From Methanobacterium sp. (lineage in GTDB: Archaea; Methanobacteriota; Methanobacteria; Methanobacteriales; Methanobacteriaceae): 26,044 nucleotides of DNA. Below the pieces are notes generated by a model, which had not been told where the DNA came from, made no database searches, and worked only from the letters and a program-made list of their open reading frames with translations. Made by a program: the position numbers and the translations under genes. Every line of letters starts with the position of its first letter. Position 1 is the stretch's first letter. This document shows, piece by piece, positions 1 through 8,021 of the stretch. The DNA is taken from assembly GCA_028700095.1 (NCBI GenBank), contig JAQVTJ010000011.1:1-26044 (forward strand), given 5' to 3'.

Positions 1-116
1 CCATGTTTAATATTTTGTTTTTGATAGAGTTTATTTACCATGTATGGGTTGGCTATAAGATTATCAGGATCTCCCCTAATATACGTACCATTATAATTAT
101 TTTTGGAAATCTTCAT
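1..116 (-). other. Partial open frame running off the window edge, unrelated to lysA
   Basis: An open frame of 38 codons runs from an ATG at 116 off the left edge on the minus strand. Its composition looks like coding sequence (it contains GDPDNLIANPYMV), but I do not recognise the protein. It lies one base out of frame with the lysA remnant. If one A were missing from the run near 101-104, the two frames would join into a single continuous read. The ATG lacks a convincing ribosome-binding site, so this is more likely the interior or 3' part of another gene joined to lysA than a gene starting here. Confidence 0.3.
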
Positions 117-498
117 ATTTGATTTTTTTTACCCCAGATTCTACTGCAAATTCAAGTTCATTATCTGTTACATTGTTTCCAGTGTAAATTATTTTAGAAG
201 GATCAAACCCTGCTAATAAAGATGTATAAATCTCTCCAGGTGAAACTGCACCTATTCCACTACCTGCTTTTTCTAATATTCTCATAACTGAAAGATTTGT
301 ATTGGCTTTACATGCATAATACATCTTAAAATTTTTATAATGACTTGAAAAAGCATCATAAAGTCTTTTATAGTTATTTTTAATTCTATCTTCATCTATA
401 ACATATAATGGTGTTTGATATTGGCTTGCTAAGTCATGTACATCAATACCGCCAATTGTGAGATTTCCTTTTTCATTTGTTTTTAAATTAAAATCCAT
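97..498 (-). pseudogene. lysA: Truncated diaminopimelate decarboxylase (N-terminal part)
   Basis: The first ~118 codons match the N-terminal part of diaminopimelate decarboxylase, the PLP enzyme that makes lysine from meso-diaminopimelate. The PLP-lysine motif YYACKAN is present, followed by GSGIGAVSPGEI and TGNNVTDNELEFAVESGV, all typical of the alanine-racemase-like barrel. After FAVESGV the homology stops. About 15 unrelated codons follow, then a TAA at 97-99. The full enzyme is usually about 420 residues, so the rest of the barrel and the C-terminal beta domain, with its active-site cysteine, are absent. The other two minus frames do not restore lysA, so this is not a simple frameshift. 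The ATG at 498 has a strong ribosome-binding site (GGGAGGAT, 7 nt upstream), so the start is genuine. An insertion, recombination or an assembly chimera could explain the break near 121-131. Confidence 0.8.
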
Positions 499-692
499 TT
501 AATTTATCCTCCCAAATAACAAAATAAAGTGTATATTAAATTTCTAAATATTATCATATAAAAAAATTTACATCCCTAAAAACAATATATAAATAATCTT
601 TTTTTAATTCATATTTGATTGTTAAATTAGCTTAAGAAATATTTCATAATATTGGATTAAAAAAAGTATATATATTATATTCTACTTTTTTT

Positions 693-1865
693 TTAGGAGT
701 ATTTTCTCATAACATCTTCTAATGTATTTGTAACTATGTCTATTTGTTTTTTATTAATTACAAGTGGAGGCACGAATCGCAGTACATTTCCTGCAGCATA
801 ATTTATAATTATGCCTCTTTCACACATTTCATCTACAAGTTTTCCACATTCAATATTCAATTCCATTCCAATCATCAATCCAATTCCACGCACATCTTTT
901 ACAATCTTATTATTGTTTTTAATTATATTAAGCTTGTTTAGGAAGTATGATCCGTTTTCTTTGGATTTTTTAAGAAGGTTTTCTTCTAATATGAAATTTA
1001 TGGATGCTTTTGCAGCTGCACATGCAAGGGGACTTCCACCAAATGTTGTGGCATGATCTCCTGGTTGGAATGTTTCACCAACTTCATTAGCTAGAACTGC
1101 ACCCATTGGAAATCCTCCTGCAATGGCCTTAGCTACAGTTGTAATGTCTGGTGTTACACCAAAACTTTGTGATGCAAACATTTCCCCTGTACGTCCAAAA
1201 CCTGTTTGAACTTCATCAAATATTAATAAAACATCTTTATCATGACAAACATCTTTTAAATACTTTAAATAATCATCTGAAGGCATTATAACTCCACCTT
1301 CTCCTTGAATAGGTTCTACTAATACTGCGGCTGTTTGGTTATTGATTGTGTCTGATACAGCTTCAACATCACAATAAGGAACATGTTTAAAACCTGGTGT
1401 TAATGGTTCAAATCCTTTTTGATATTTTTTCTGTCCTGTTGCGGTTATTGTTGTTATTGTTCTTCCATGGAATGAATTTTCCATGGCTATTATTTCTCCT
1501 TTTCCAGTATGTTTTCTAGCAAGTTTAATTGCTCCTTCATTTGCTTCAGCACCGCTGTTACAGAAAAATGATTTCTGATGTGGTGAAACATCGGCAAGTA
1601 ATTTTGCAAGTGTAACTTGTTCTTCTGTATAATAAAGATTTGATGTATGGATTAAATTTTTAGCCTGTTTACAAATTGCTTCTACTATTTTTGGATTTGA
1701 ATGACCAACATTATTAACAGCAATTCCTGCAACACAGTCAATATAAGATTTTCCTTCAGCATCCCAAACAACAGTTCCTTCTCCCTTTACTAATACCAAT
1801 GGTTGACGGCCATATGTTTGCATAACATATTTTATATCTAAATCCATTATTTCTTTTGTATCCAT
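693..1865 (-). CDS. argD: Acetylornithine aminotransferase
   Basis: Class-III PLP aminotransferase of 390 residues, the normal length for ArgD. It converts N-acetylglutamate semialdehyde to N-acetylornithine in arginine synthesis and may also serve in the diaminopimelate/lysine pathway. Visible motifs are FFCNSGAEANEGAIKLAR (phosphate-binding region), SFHGRT, EPIQGEGG, FDEVQTGFGRTG (D217 should contact the PLP pyridine nitrogen), K246 in TTVAKAIAGGFPMGA as the Schiff-base lysine, and TTFGGSPLACAAA. The ATG at 1865 is preceded by AGGGTGG, a good methanogen ribosome-binding site. It lies upstream of the lysA remnant on the same strand with a 194-bp gap, fitting a lysine/arginine neighbourhood. 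Nothing in the frame looks damaged. Other omega-aminotransferases share the fold, but the length and motifs fit ArgD best. Confidence 0.93.
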   Translation of the reverse strand: MDTKEIMDLDIKYVMQTYGRQPLVLVKGEGTVVWDAEGKSYIDCVAGIAVNNVGHSNPKIVEAICKQAKNLIHTSNLYYTEEQVTLAKLLADVSPHQKSFFCNSGAEANEGAIKLARKHTGKGEIIAMENSFHGRTITTITATGQKKYQKGFEPLTPGFKHVPYCDVEAVSDTINNQTAAVLVEPIQGEGGVIMPSDDYLKYLKDVCHDKDVLLIFDEVQTGFGRTGEMFASQSFGVTPDITTVAKAIAGGFPMGAVLANEVGETFQPGDHATTFGGSPLACAAAKASINFILEENLLKKSKENGSYFLNKLNIIKNNNKIVKDVRGIGLMIGMELNIECGKLVDEMCERGIIINYAAGNVLRFVPPLVINKKQIDIVTNTLEDVMRKYS

Positions 1866-2058
1866 AAAAAACCACCCTAATATAATATTATATTTTATAT
1901 TTGATGAAATTTAAAACCATTTTTTTAAATAATACAGATAATAAATGTCAATGTTTATATATTTGAATTTCACAGTTTATTAAACGTTTTTATCAAATGA
2001 AAGACTTGATTAAGAATGAGTAATATAAAATTTTTAATTGTAAAATATGGTGAAAAAT

Positions 2059-2484
2059 ATGAAAAAAGCAATAATTGAAACAGATAAAGGAAATATAGAA
2101 CTTACTTTATTTGATAAAGAAGCCCCAAATACAGTTGCAAACTTTGAAAAACTTGCAAAAAAGGGTTTTTATGATGGATTAACATTCCATAGAGTTTTAC
2201 CTAACTTTGTAATACAGGGTGGGTGTCCAAAGGGTAATGGAACTGGTGGACCTGGCTATACAATAAAATGTGAAATTAATGAACATAAACATGGAACAGG
2301 AGCACTTTCAATGGCACATGCAGGTAAAGATACTGGTGGAAGTCAATTCTTTATAACACATAGTCCTCAACCTCATCTAGACAGTGTACATACAGTGTTT
2401 GGTAAAGTTATTAAAGGAATGGATGTTGTAAATAAGATCCAGCCAAATGATGTTATGAATAAAGTCACAGTTACTGATGAATAG
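2059..2484 (+). CDS. Cyclophilin-type peptidyl-prolyl cis-trans isomerase
   Basis: A compact cyclophilin that catalyses proline cis-trans isomerisation during protein folding, probably cytosolic because no signal peptide is present. Motifs run in the expected order: FHRVLPNFVIQGG with the catalytic arginine, GTGGPGY, GALSMAHAG, GGSQFFI, and HLDSVHTVFGKV. The cyclosporin-contact tryptophan of eukaryotic CypA is replaced by His (HLD), as is common in prokaryotic forms. An in-frame ATG exists at 2047, but the ATG at 2059 has GGTG five to seven bases upstream, inside the longer reading, and gives the usual MKKAIIET start, so I prefer it. A TATA-like TTTATATAT at 1954-1962 could be the promoter, and a 14-T run follows the gene. 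It is a single gene transcribed away from argD. Confidence 0.93.
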   Translation: MKKAIIETDKGNIELTLFDKEAPNTVANFEKLAKKGFYDGLTFHRVLPNFVIQGGCPKGNGTGGPGYTIKCEINEHKHGTGALSMAHAGKDTGGSQFFITHSPQPHLDSVHTVFGKVIKGMDVVNKIQPNDVMNKVTVTDE

Positions 2485-2531
2485 AAAATATTTCTTAAAA
2501 TTATAAACCTAAATTAAATACTATTTTATTA

Positions 2532-2545
2532 TTTTTTTTTTTTTT
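2532..2545 (+). terminator. Poly-T terminator after the cyclophilin gene
   Basis: An uninterrupted run of 14 T lies 47 bases after the cyclophilin stop codon. Archaeal RNA polymerase terminates at such T tracts without needing a hairpin, and none is evident here. Confidence 0.6.
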
Positions 2546-2696
2546 ATAATAATAATTTTAACACCTAATTATCTTTTTATATGTAATGAAAATAAATTAA
2601 TTTATATTAGGAGATTATATTATTTGATTTAATAAAATATTCTAATATAATATATAATGGTTTTAATTTATATGATTTATTGAAGAGGGGATTTAT

Positions 2697-2966
2697 ATGG
2701 TTGAAGAAAAAAAAGATATAGATACAATAATAGGCTCACATAAACAGACAAGCGCCCTTTTAATGGTAGTTGGAATACTATTAAGTACATATACAATAAA
2801 TAGCACAGGTTTTAATGCACTTTCAAATGTTGTTGCCATTCTTGTAATTATTTTTGGAGCATACCAATATTATAAATTGGATAATGGAAAAAGTGGACTG
2901 TTCTTAATTGCAATAGCAGCTATATATGCCCTAGGATATGTTTTAAAATATTTAAATATTGTATAA
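2697..2966 (+). CDS. Small three-helix membrane protein of unknown function
   Basis: This 89-residue protein has a charged N-terminus (about residues 1-17, rich in Glu, Lys and Asp) followed by three hydrophobic segments at roughly 18-36, 41-59 and 67-85. That suggests a small integral membrane protein with short loops. I recognise no family or catalytic motif. The start is well supported: GAGGGG at 2685-2690 sits six bases before the ATG, and an AT-rich TATA-like stretch lies near 2642-2655. It is flanked by a T-run terminator upstream and a convergent DNA glycosylase gene downstream, so it is probably monocistronic. Confidence 0.75.
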   Translation: MVEEKKDIDTIIGSHKQTSALLMVVGILLSTYTINSTGFNALSNVVAILVIIFGAYQYYKLDNGKSGLFLIAIAAIYALGYVLKYLNIV

Positions 2967-3096
2967 AAATATTTATTATTTTTAAATATATTACATAGAA
3001 TTACATTTAAAATAGTATATTTTTTTATTTATTAATTCCTTTATTTTTTTTATATCTAGGTTTATGTATATAATATAATATTTTAACTAAACATTT

Positions 3097-4077
3097 TTAT
3101 CTCTTTAAAACATCTAAAAGCCCGGATTTTCTGGCATAATGGAACATGTATAGTTGTACATAACCTGCATATTTTCCAAATTTTTCCATTCCAAATAATC
3201 GTGCTTTATTTGGTTTTATTTCTTCTCCATTAAAATATAGTTCAGAAATAATACGACCTATCCATACATCAACAGGAAATGCATTTTGAAATCCAAATCC
3301 ATATAATAAAATACAATCAGCAACTTTAGGACCTACTCCTGGTAGTTGGAGTAATGTATTAAATGCTTTGTTATAATTTTCTGTATATAACTTTTGTATA
3401 TTAATATTATTTTGTACCATTTGGGAAGTTTTTATTATATATTTAGCTCTATATCCTACTCCACAACTTTTAAGATTTTTTTCAAAAATATAATCTTCAG
3501 GAAGATTATCTTCACACTGTTGCATTTCCTCTAATTCATGTTCTGGTACCTTTTGGAGATTGGCAGGTGATGGAAATGTGTAGAACATATCTGTCCCATA
3601 ATTATATTTAACTCCCCATTTCCTTTTAATATCATTTATTGCTTTATTCCATCTGATTATAGAACAGTTTGCTGATGATATTGAAGATATTATGCATTCA
3701 AATGGGTTATGGGCTTTAAATATTCTTAAACCTTTACAGAATTCAATTGTTGGACTGAGTTTAGGATCTTTGTTTAAATATTTGTTTAAATCCTCTAGAT
3801 CATCATATAAACCAAATATATTCATTATACAAGATCTGATGGATTCTTCATCAATTTTTTCTTTGGATTGACTGGTAATTTCCAAAGGAGCATTGAGATC
3901 ATAGTTTTTTTGCTTTACATTAATAAGACAATACACTCCATCTATCTCAACTAATTCACTGAAACAACCGTTTCTTTGTAACCATGCTGGTTGAGATGTC
4001 TGACCACTGTTAATGGTCAAAGACAGATTTAATTGACCTTTATATTCATCAGAATCAATTATAAATTGGGTTTTCAT
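3097..4077 (-). CDS. 8-oxoguanine DNA glycosylase/AP lyase, OGG1 type
   Basis: A 326-residue protein of the HhH-GPD superfamily with an OGG1-like N-terminal domain (roughly residues 1-115) and a helical glycosylase domain behind it. The hairpin LPGVGPKVADC contains the expected catalytic lysine at K251, and PVDVW contains the catalytic aspartate at D270. This K...VADC...PVDV arrangement is diagnostic of OGG1 rather than AlkA or EndoIII. No iron-sulfur cysteine cluster is present at the C-terminus. The enzyme should remove 8-oxoguanine from DNA by base excision with a lyase step. The ATG at 4077 has no clear ribosome-binding site and lies close to a TATA-like AT tract, so the message may be nearly leaderless. 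Confidence 0.88.
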   Translation of the reverse strand: MKTQFIIDSDEYKGQLNLSLTINSGQTSQPAWLQRNGCFSELVEIDGVYCLINVKQKNYDLNAPLEITSQSKEKIDEESIRSCIMNIFGLYDDLEDLNKYLNKDPKLSPTIEFCKGLRIFKAHNPFECIISSISSANCSIIRWNKAINDIKRKWGVKYNYGTDMFYTFPSPANLQKVPEHELEEMQQCEDNLPEDYIFEKNLKSCGVGYRAKYIIKTSQMVQNNINIQKLYTENYNKAFNTLLQLPGVGPKVADCILLYGFGFQNAFPVDVWIGRIISELYFNGEEIKPNKARLFGMEKFGKYAGYVQLYMFHYARKSGLLDVLKR

Positions 4078-4188
4078 ATAAGTTTATATTTGGATTTTTA
4101 TATTTTAATAATTTATCTAAAAACTTTTTTTATTTAATATATAAAAAAAAATGAGATATTGGAATTTGAAACAATTCTTTAATTATTC

Positions 4189-5102
4189 TTAGAATATGGA
4201 ACCTAAAAAGTCAAACACAATCCTTGATGCAAGAAGAAATGTTGTTTCAGCCACATCAAAAAGTGGGTTAACCTCTACAATATTTATGCCTTTAATTTCA
4301 CCCTTTAAATGTAATTGTGTAATTAAATTTTTCATTTGGATATAATTTAAACCACCAGGTTCTGGTGTTCCTGTTCCTGGAGCAATTGAAGGATCAATAA
4401 CATCTATATCAAATTTTACATAGATATTATCAGATTTAGGTATTTGATTTAGAACCCATGATGTTCCATTTTTTATAACATCTGCAGCTGTTATAATATT
4501 TGAACCATAATTTAATGCTTCTTCATAGTTAGATTTATATCCTGTAAAACCTCTGATTCCAATTTGTGTTATATTATTCACATTTTCTAATTCAGATATC
4601 CTTTTTATGGGATTGGAATGTGAATATTTCATATCCTCTGTACCATCAACAAAATCAAGATGGGTATCAAAATGTACTATGTCTATGGGTTCATCATATG
4701 CTTCTACCAACGGCGCAGTAATTGTATGATCTCCACCAAATACCACTGGAAAAACATCTTTATCTAATATTTTTAATGGTATCTGTGATTACTGCCATAT
4801 TTGTCTTTGTATGTGAGGATAGAAACATCACCATAGTCAACAGCTTTTACACCGCATAATATATTTTTTTTAAGTTCAGAATCATATGCCCCATATTTAG
4901 GATCTATATAAATCCCATAATTTTGTGATACTATACGAATAGCCCGAGGCCCAAAACGTGTACCTGGCCTGTAAGAGGTCCCAAGGTCAAATGAGACTCC
5001 TAAAAATGCTATATCAATCCCATTTAAATCTTTGGCATGGGGATATTTGTAAAATGTTGGAACACCCAGATAAGGAAAATTATTTTCAATATTATGATTC
5101 AA
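4189..5102 (-). pseudogene. speB: Agmatinase (ureohydrolase), interrupted by a frameshift
   Basis: Two adjoining frames together make one ureohydrolase of about 304 residues, the normal family size. The 5' part (to the TAA at 4773-4775) carries LGVSFDLGTSYRPGTRFGPRAIR, broken here as LGVSFDLG and GTRFGPRAIR motifs. The 3' part carries the manganese ligands: GGDHTI, DTHLDF and FDIDVIDPS, then GTGTPEPGG. Frame analysis shows that one missing base between 4776 and 4788 separates the parts; restoring it reads through as IPLKILDKDVFPVVFGGDH. The start is a TTG at 5102 with a strong GGAGG six bases upstream. Agmatinase converts agmatine to putrescine plus urea, the archaeal polyamine route. No arginine decarboxylase gene is adjacent. 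Either the gene is recently broken or the base was lost in sequencing; every catalytic residue is intact. Confidence 0.85.
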
Positions 5103-5220
5103 CCAATTCCTCCAATAACTAATAAAAAATTAAATCTTACATTATATAACTGTATATTTAAAGTATCAGTATTTAGATACTTATATAATATTATACAATT
5201 AAAAAAAAATGTGAAAATTA

Positions 5221-6174
5221 TTAGTAATTAATTTCTACTTCATTTCCTCTGAATCTAAGCTTTTTTTTGTTAATCCAAACAAATCCATTATCTGGTGTTA
5301 TTACTGCTATATCTATAGGTCCCCCAACACCAGGCATATCTCCGGGATCTGCGTTAATTCCATCAGAGAATCTTTGCATTGCAGAAGTTGTTTGGATCAT
5401 AAGTCCACAGAAATCAATTCCATCTTGTAAAGTCATAGTACCCCATTGAATAGCATATTCAAGACTTTTTAATTCTTCAAATATATTTGATTCTCCTTGT
5501 CTTGAAATTGCTTCTTTTGCAAAATGAATATTAGCTATACGTCCATCAAAGCCCAGAACAATCCTGGAAACCACATCTCCCTGCCCTATCCAAGAACTTC
5601 CATATTCATTATTTTTATCGTTACTATCACGCTTTTTTTGAATTTCACCAGGCAAATAACATCCATAAACTTGGTGTGAACCATTCTTATTATAACCTGC
5701 AACTAAAAATTCAATCATATCCACTCCAGCTAAACCTTCCTCTATTCCTCCTTGAGGATTTTTATAACTGAAAGAGATATTATAAGGATTTTTATTAATT
5801 TTTAATATTTCACAGCCCTTCATTTTCAGATCTTGTTTAATATTTTCAATTGCCAGATCTAATTGTTCTTTCCATTTATATTTTCTATCAAAGATCTGGT
5901 GAAGTTTAATTGCAACTTCTTCAACATCCATATCTTGGATATTGGGGGCTCTTTTAAATTCTTCTATAAATTTGCTTAGATTTTTAAGTATTCCATTTTC
6001 TTCTAAAAATGCAAGACCAGTTATTCCCACTCCTATCCTACTGTTGATTTGGAAAAGCTTCAAAGCATTATCACTCCCTATACGGGCCATTCCTTTAAGA
6101 TTTCTATATGTTTGCCTGCTGTCAGCAGCAAGAACTATTCCTTCAGGTGTAGTAGTGTTTATTACCAGTGACAT
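5221..6174 (-). CDS. Stand-alone proteasome-like Ntn hydrolase
   Basis: A 317-residue protein whose first ~60 residues resemble proteasome beta subunits: TTTPEGIVLAADSRQ, then a lysine at K39 in ALKLFQI, then GVGITGLAF. When aligned on the aspartate in LAADSR (D18, equivalent to proteasome Asp17), the residue at nucleophile position 1 is Ser2, exposed if the initiator Met is removed. The Thr triplet at 7-9 is the alternative, which would need a six-residue propeptide to be cleaved. K39 could equal proteasome Lys33 with a short insertion. The chain is about 100 residues longer than a core beta subunit, with inserted middle segments, so it is not the 20S psmB. The ATG is preceded by AAAGGAGAT. 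It lies upstream of the agmatinase gene (118 bp gap). The substrate is unknown, and the family (Anbu-, HslV- or other-like) is not settled. Confidence 0.65.
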   Translation of the reverse strand: MSLVINTTTPEGIVLAADSRQTYRNLKGMARIGSDNALKLFQINSRIGVGITGLAFLEENGILKNLSKFIEEFKRAPNIQDMDVEEVAIKLHQIFDRKYKWKEQLDLAIENIKQDLKMKGCEILKINKNPYNISFSYKNPQGGIEEGLAGVDMIEFLVAGYNKNGSHQVYGCYLPGEIQKKRDSNDKNNEYGSSWIGQGDVVSRIVLGFDGRIANIHFAKEAISRQGESNIFEELKSLEYAIQWGTMTLQDGIDFCGLMIQTTSAMQRFSDGINADPGDMPGVGGPIDIAVITPDNGFVWINKKKLRFRGNEVEINY

Positions 6175-6544
6175 ATTTTTTTTTATCTCCTTTTAAATTT
6201 GGAATCTATTTAATTATATTTCCCAACCTTTAATTATATTATTTCTATAATTTAAAAAAAAAATGTTTATAGGAAATATAGGATGTGGATTATATTAAAA
6301 ATAGTTAAATAACTTATATCCTAATTTAAGGCTTTTAAGATAATAGAATTATAAAAAAAAATATAATTATAATAAATCTATTTTTAGGGATATTTTATTA
6401 AAAATAATATGTTTTAAAAGGTTATTGAACTTAAATAACCTATTCTATTATAAAATTTAATTAATTCATTATACTGATAAAGGGAGTTTGTTTATAATAT
6501 GAGAAAAGTGAATTTTAAAAAAAAGCAGTATTTTTTTGCTATCA
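6175..6544. other. Intergenic region of 370 bp with one hairpin
   Basis: This is very AT-rich sequence without a credible gene. It holds the ribosome-binding site of the Ntn hydrolase gene at its left end and a perfect inverted repeat at 6419-6441 (AGGTTATT, 7-nt loop, AATAACCT). That hairpin could mark the 3' end of the minus-strand gene ending at 6545, although no T tract follows it directly on that strand. An 18-codon frame at 6499-6552 is too short and too poorly spaced from its GGGAG to count. Confidence 0.5.
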
Positions 6545-7060
6545 CTATATAGAGCTACTTATCAGATTTTCGGATTTAATGTAAGAATCGAGTTTTTCAC
6601 TGATATGTTTATATATTTCCTTGGTAACCCCTACCTTCCTAATAAAATCATTTGAATATTTTATATCTCCTCTTCGCGGGTTGTCTTGTCTCATAACATA
6701 CATACAAATAGCTGTTATAATCATAAGTGGATCTGTTTTTCTTCCTTTTCCTCCTCTGTAGAGTTTTCTGAAATCAATTTTAGATATAATTTCTCGAGCC
6801 CTATCCTTTTGACCTCCACCTACAGGTAACAGAACTTCGTCACCTTCTTCTCTTTTAGTTATTACCATTGTTGGGCTGTGTCCTGTCATCATAAAGTTAC
6901 TTGCAACTATACGGAGCTGTGCAAGTTTTTCATGTAAACGAAAATCTTCTTCAACTGTTTTTTGATTATAAGGCTTATATTTTTCATATTTTTTTAATTT
7001 TTTCTCAATTCTATTAATTTTTGTATTATTATCAAGAAAAATATGTTTACATTTTACCAA
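6545..7060 (-). CDS. Small protein with a possible TFB-like cyclin fold
   Basis: I do not recognise a named family. The C-terminal half (about the last 85 residues) has the helix pattern of a cyclin repeat as in archaeal TFB/TFIIB: an amphipathic helix RAREIISKIDF, then DPLMIITAICMYVMRQ in the place of the TFB P-x-x-L-A-A-A-A-I-Y helix, then YSNDFIRKVGVTKEIYKHI resembling the final helix-turn-helix. The N-terminal part is lysine-rich, with no zinc ribbon or B-finger, so it cannot be a complete TFB. A GTG at 7084 could open the frame, but GGAGGG lies six bases before a TTG at 7060, which I take as the start (about 171 residues). It sits between a proteasome-like gene and an AAG glycosylase on the same strand. 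The TFB resemblance is by eye only. Confidence 0.5.
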   Translation of the reverse strand: MVKCKHIFLDNNTKINRIEKKLKKYEKYKPYNQKTVEEDFRLHEKLAQLRIVASNFMMTGHSPTMVITKREEGDEVLLPVGGGQKDRAREIISKIDFRKLYRGGKGRKTDPLMIITAICMYVMRQDNPRRGDIKYSNDFIRKVGVTKEIYKHISEKLDSYIKSENLISSSI

Positions 7061-7154
7061 ATCTAACCCTCCCTTATTATACACTTTTTTAATATTTTTT
7101 TTTTAGATATACAACTTTAATCATGATTTGTTGAAAAAACATTTTTTTTTATAA

Positions 7155-7781
7155 TCATTTTTTAGAATATTTACTTATAAATTCATTATTTTTCAAGATA
7201 AAACGCCATTTTTTATCTTTATATTCTTTTGCATATCCAATATTTACCCTTGGTACATTCAAGATTTCTTTATCTTTAAAAGCCTGTCCTGAGGTAATAA
7301 AAAGTTCATCTGCACATAAATCTATACCATTAAGTGATGTATCAATATCCATTGCTTGACATAACTTGGAAGGTCCATTAGTCAAATTCTTATATTTACT
7401 TCTCAAACCTGTGGATATATCAATATTTCTATGTTTTGCCATTAAATCCAATCCCTGACATGGTTCTAAACCCCGTATTAGTATTGCATGGGGAATTTCC
7501 TTTTTTTGGGTTACAACATTGAAACAATAGTTATATTCATAAAGTTGGTAAATATATGCAAATCCTCCAATATTATAAAGAGGATCCATACGTGGTGTAT
7601 GTCTACCATTATATGAATGAGATCCTTTATCCTCTGGACCCATATAGGCTTCTACATCCACAATTTTTCCTTTTATTATACCTTCAATAGTTTTATGAAC
7701 TAAAAAGCAGCCTAATAATTTTGCAACAATTATTGTGTTTTGTAAATAAAATGATCTCTTAAGTTTCATTAAAATAACCAT
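7155..7781 (-). CDS. 3-methyladenine DNA glycosylase, AAG/MPG family
   Basis: This is a monofunctional alkyladenine DNA glycosylase of the single-domain AAG/MPG family, 208 residues, the usual bacterial/archaeal length. Supporting motifs are RSFY near the start, LLGCFLVHK, VDVEAYMGPEDKGSHSY with the catalytic glutamate (E in VEAY), NGRHTPRMDPLY, GFAYIYQLYEYNYCFNVV as the base-pocket strand, AILIRGLEP, LTNGPSKLCQAMDI and PRVNIGYA. It excises alkylated or deaminated purines without lyase activity. A second in-frame ATG five codons in (7769) may be the true start because it leads directly to KLKRSFY; neither start has a strong ribosome-binding site. The family is much commoner in bacteria than in archaea, so transfer is plausible. 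Two hairpins lie 48-79 bp upstream. Confidence 0.92.
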   Translation of the reverse strand: MVILMKLKRSFYLQNTIIVAKLLGCFLVHKTIEGIIKGKIVDVEAYMGPEDKGSHSYNGRHTPRMDPLYNIGGFAYIYQLYEYNYCFNVVTQKKEIPHAILIRGLEPCQGLDLMAKHRNIDISTGLRSKYKNLTNGPSKLCQAMDIDTSLNGIDLCADELFITSGQAFKDKEILNVPRVNIGYAKEYKDKKWRFILKNNEFISKYSKK

Positions 7782-7828
7782 CTCAATTTATTAATAAAAA
7801 CTCTAATTTATTAGGTTTTGAAGTAACT

Positions 7829-7860
7829 ATGGGAAATATCTCCCATTACCATATTATGGT
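7829..7860. repeat. Two adjacent small inverted repeats upstream of the AAG gene
   Basis: A perfect 6-bp inverted repeat (ATGGGA, 6-nt loop, TCCCAT; 7829-7846) is followed at once by a second (ACCAT, 3-nt loop, ATGGT; 7848-7860). They lie in the gap between hisF and the AAG gene, just upstream of the AAG start, and could be an operator or an RNA structure. Neither is followed by a T tract that would suggest termination. Confidence 0.3.
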
Positions 7861-8021
7861 TATTTAATTATTTTTCCATGTGATATTCTAATTATTAATA
7901 TATTGGTTAAAAGATTCTAAATTATTTTTTGGATTCATATTTTCTAAATTTTAAAAAAATATTTTTTTATTTTTATGAGTTATCTAAATTTCATTAAATT
8001 TTATATGGAAAGAATTTTGTT

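Noticed and set aside
4773..5102. Programmed frameshift in agmatinase
   Set aside because: No slippery heptamer or downstream structure is apparent, and five other genes in the window carry similar single-base breaks.
6499..6552. Short plus-strand peptide after GGGAG
   Set aside because: Only 17 residues long, lysine and phenylalanine rich, with a poorly spaced ribosome-binding site; it looks like chance in AT-rich DNA.
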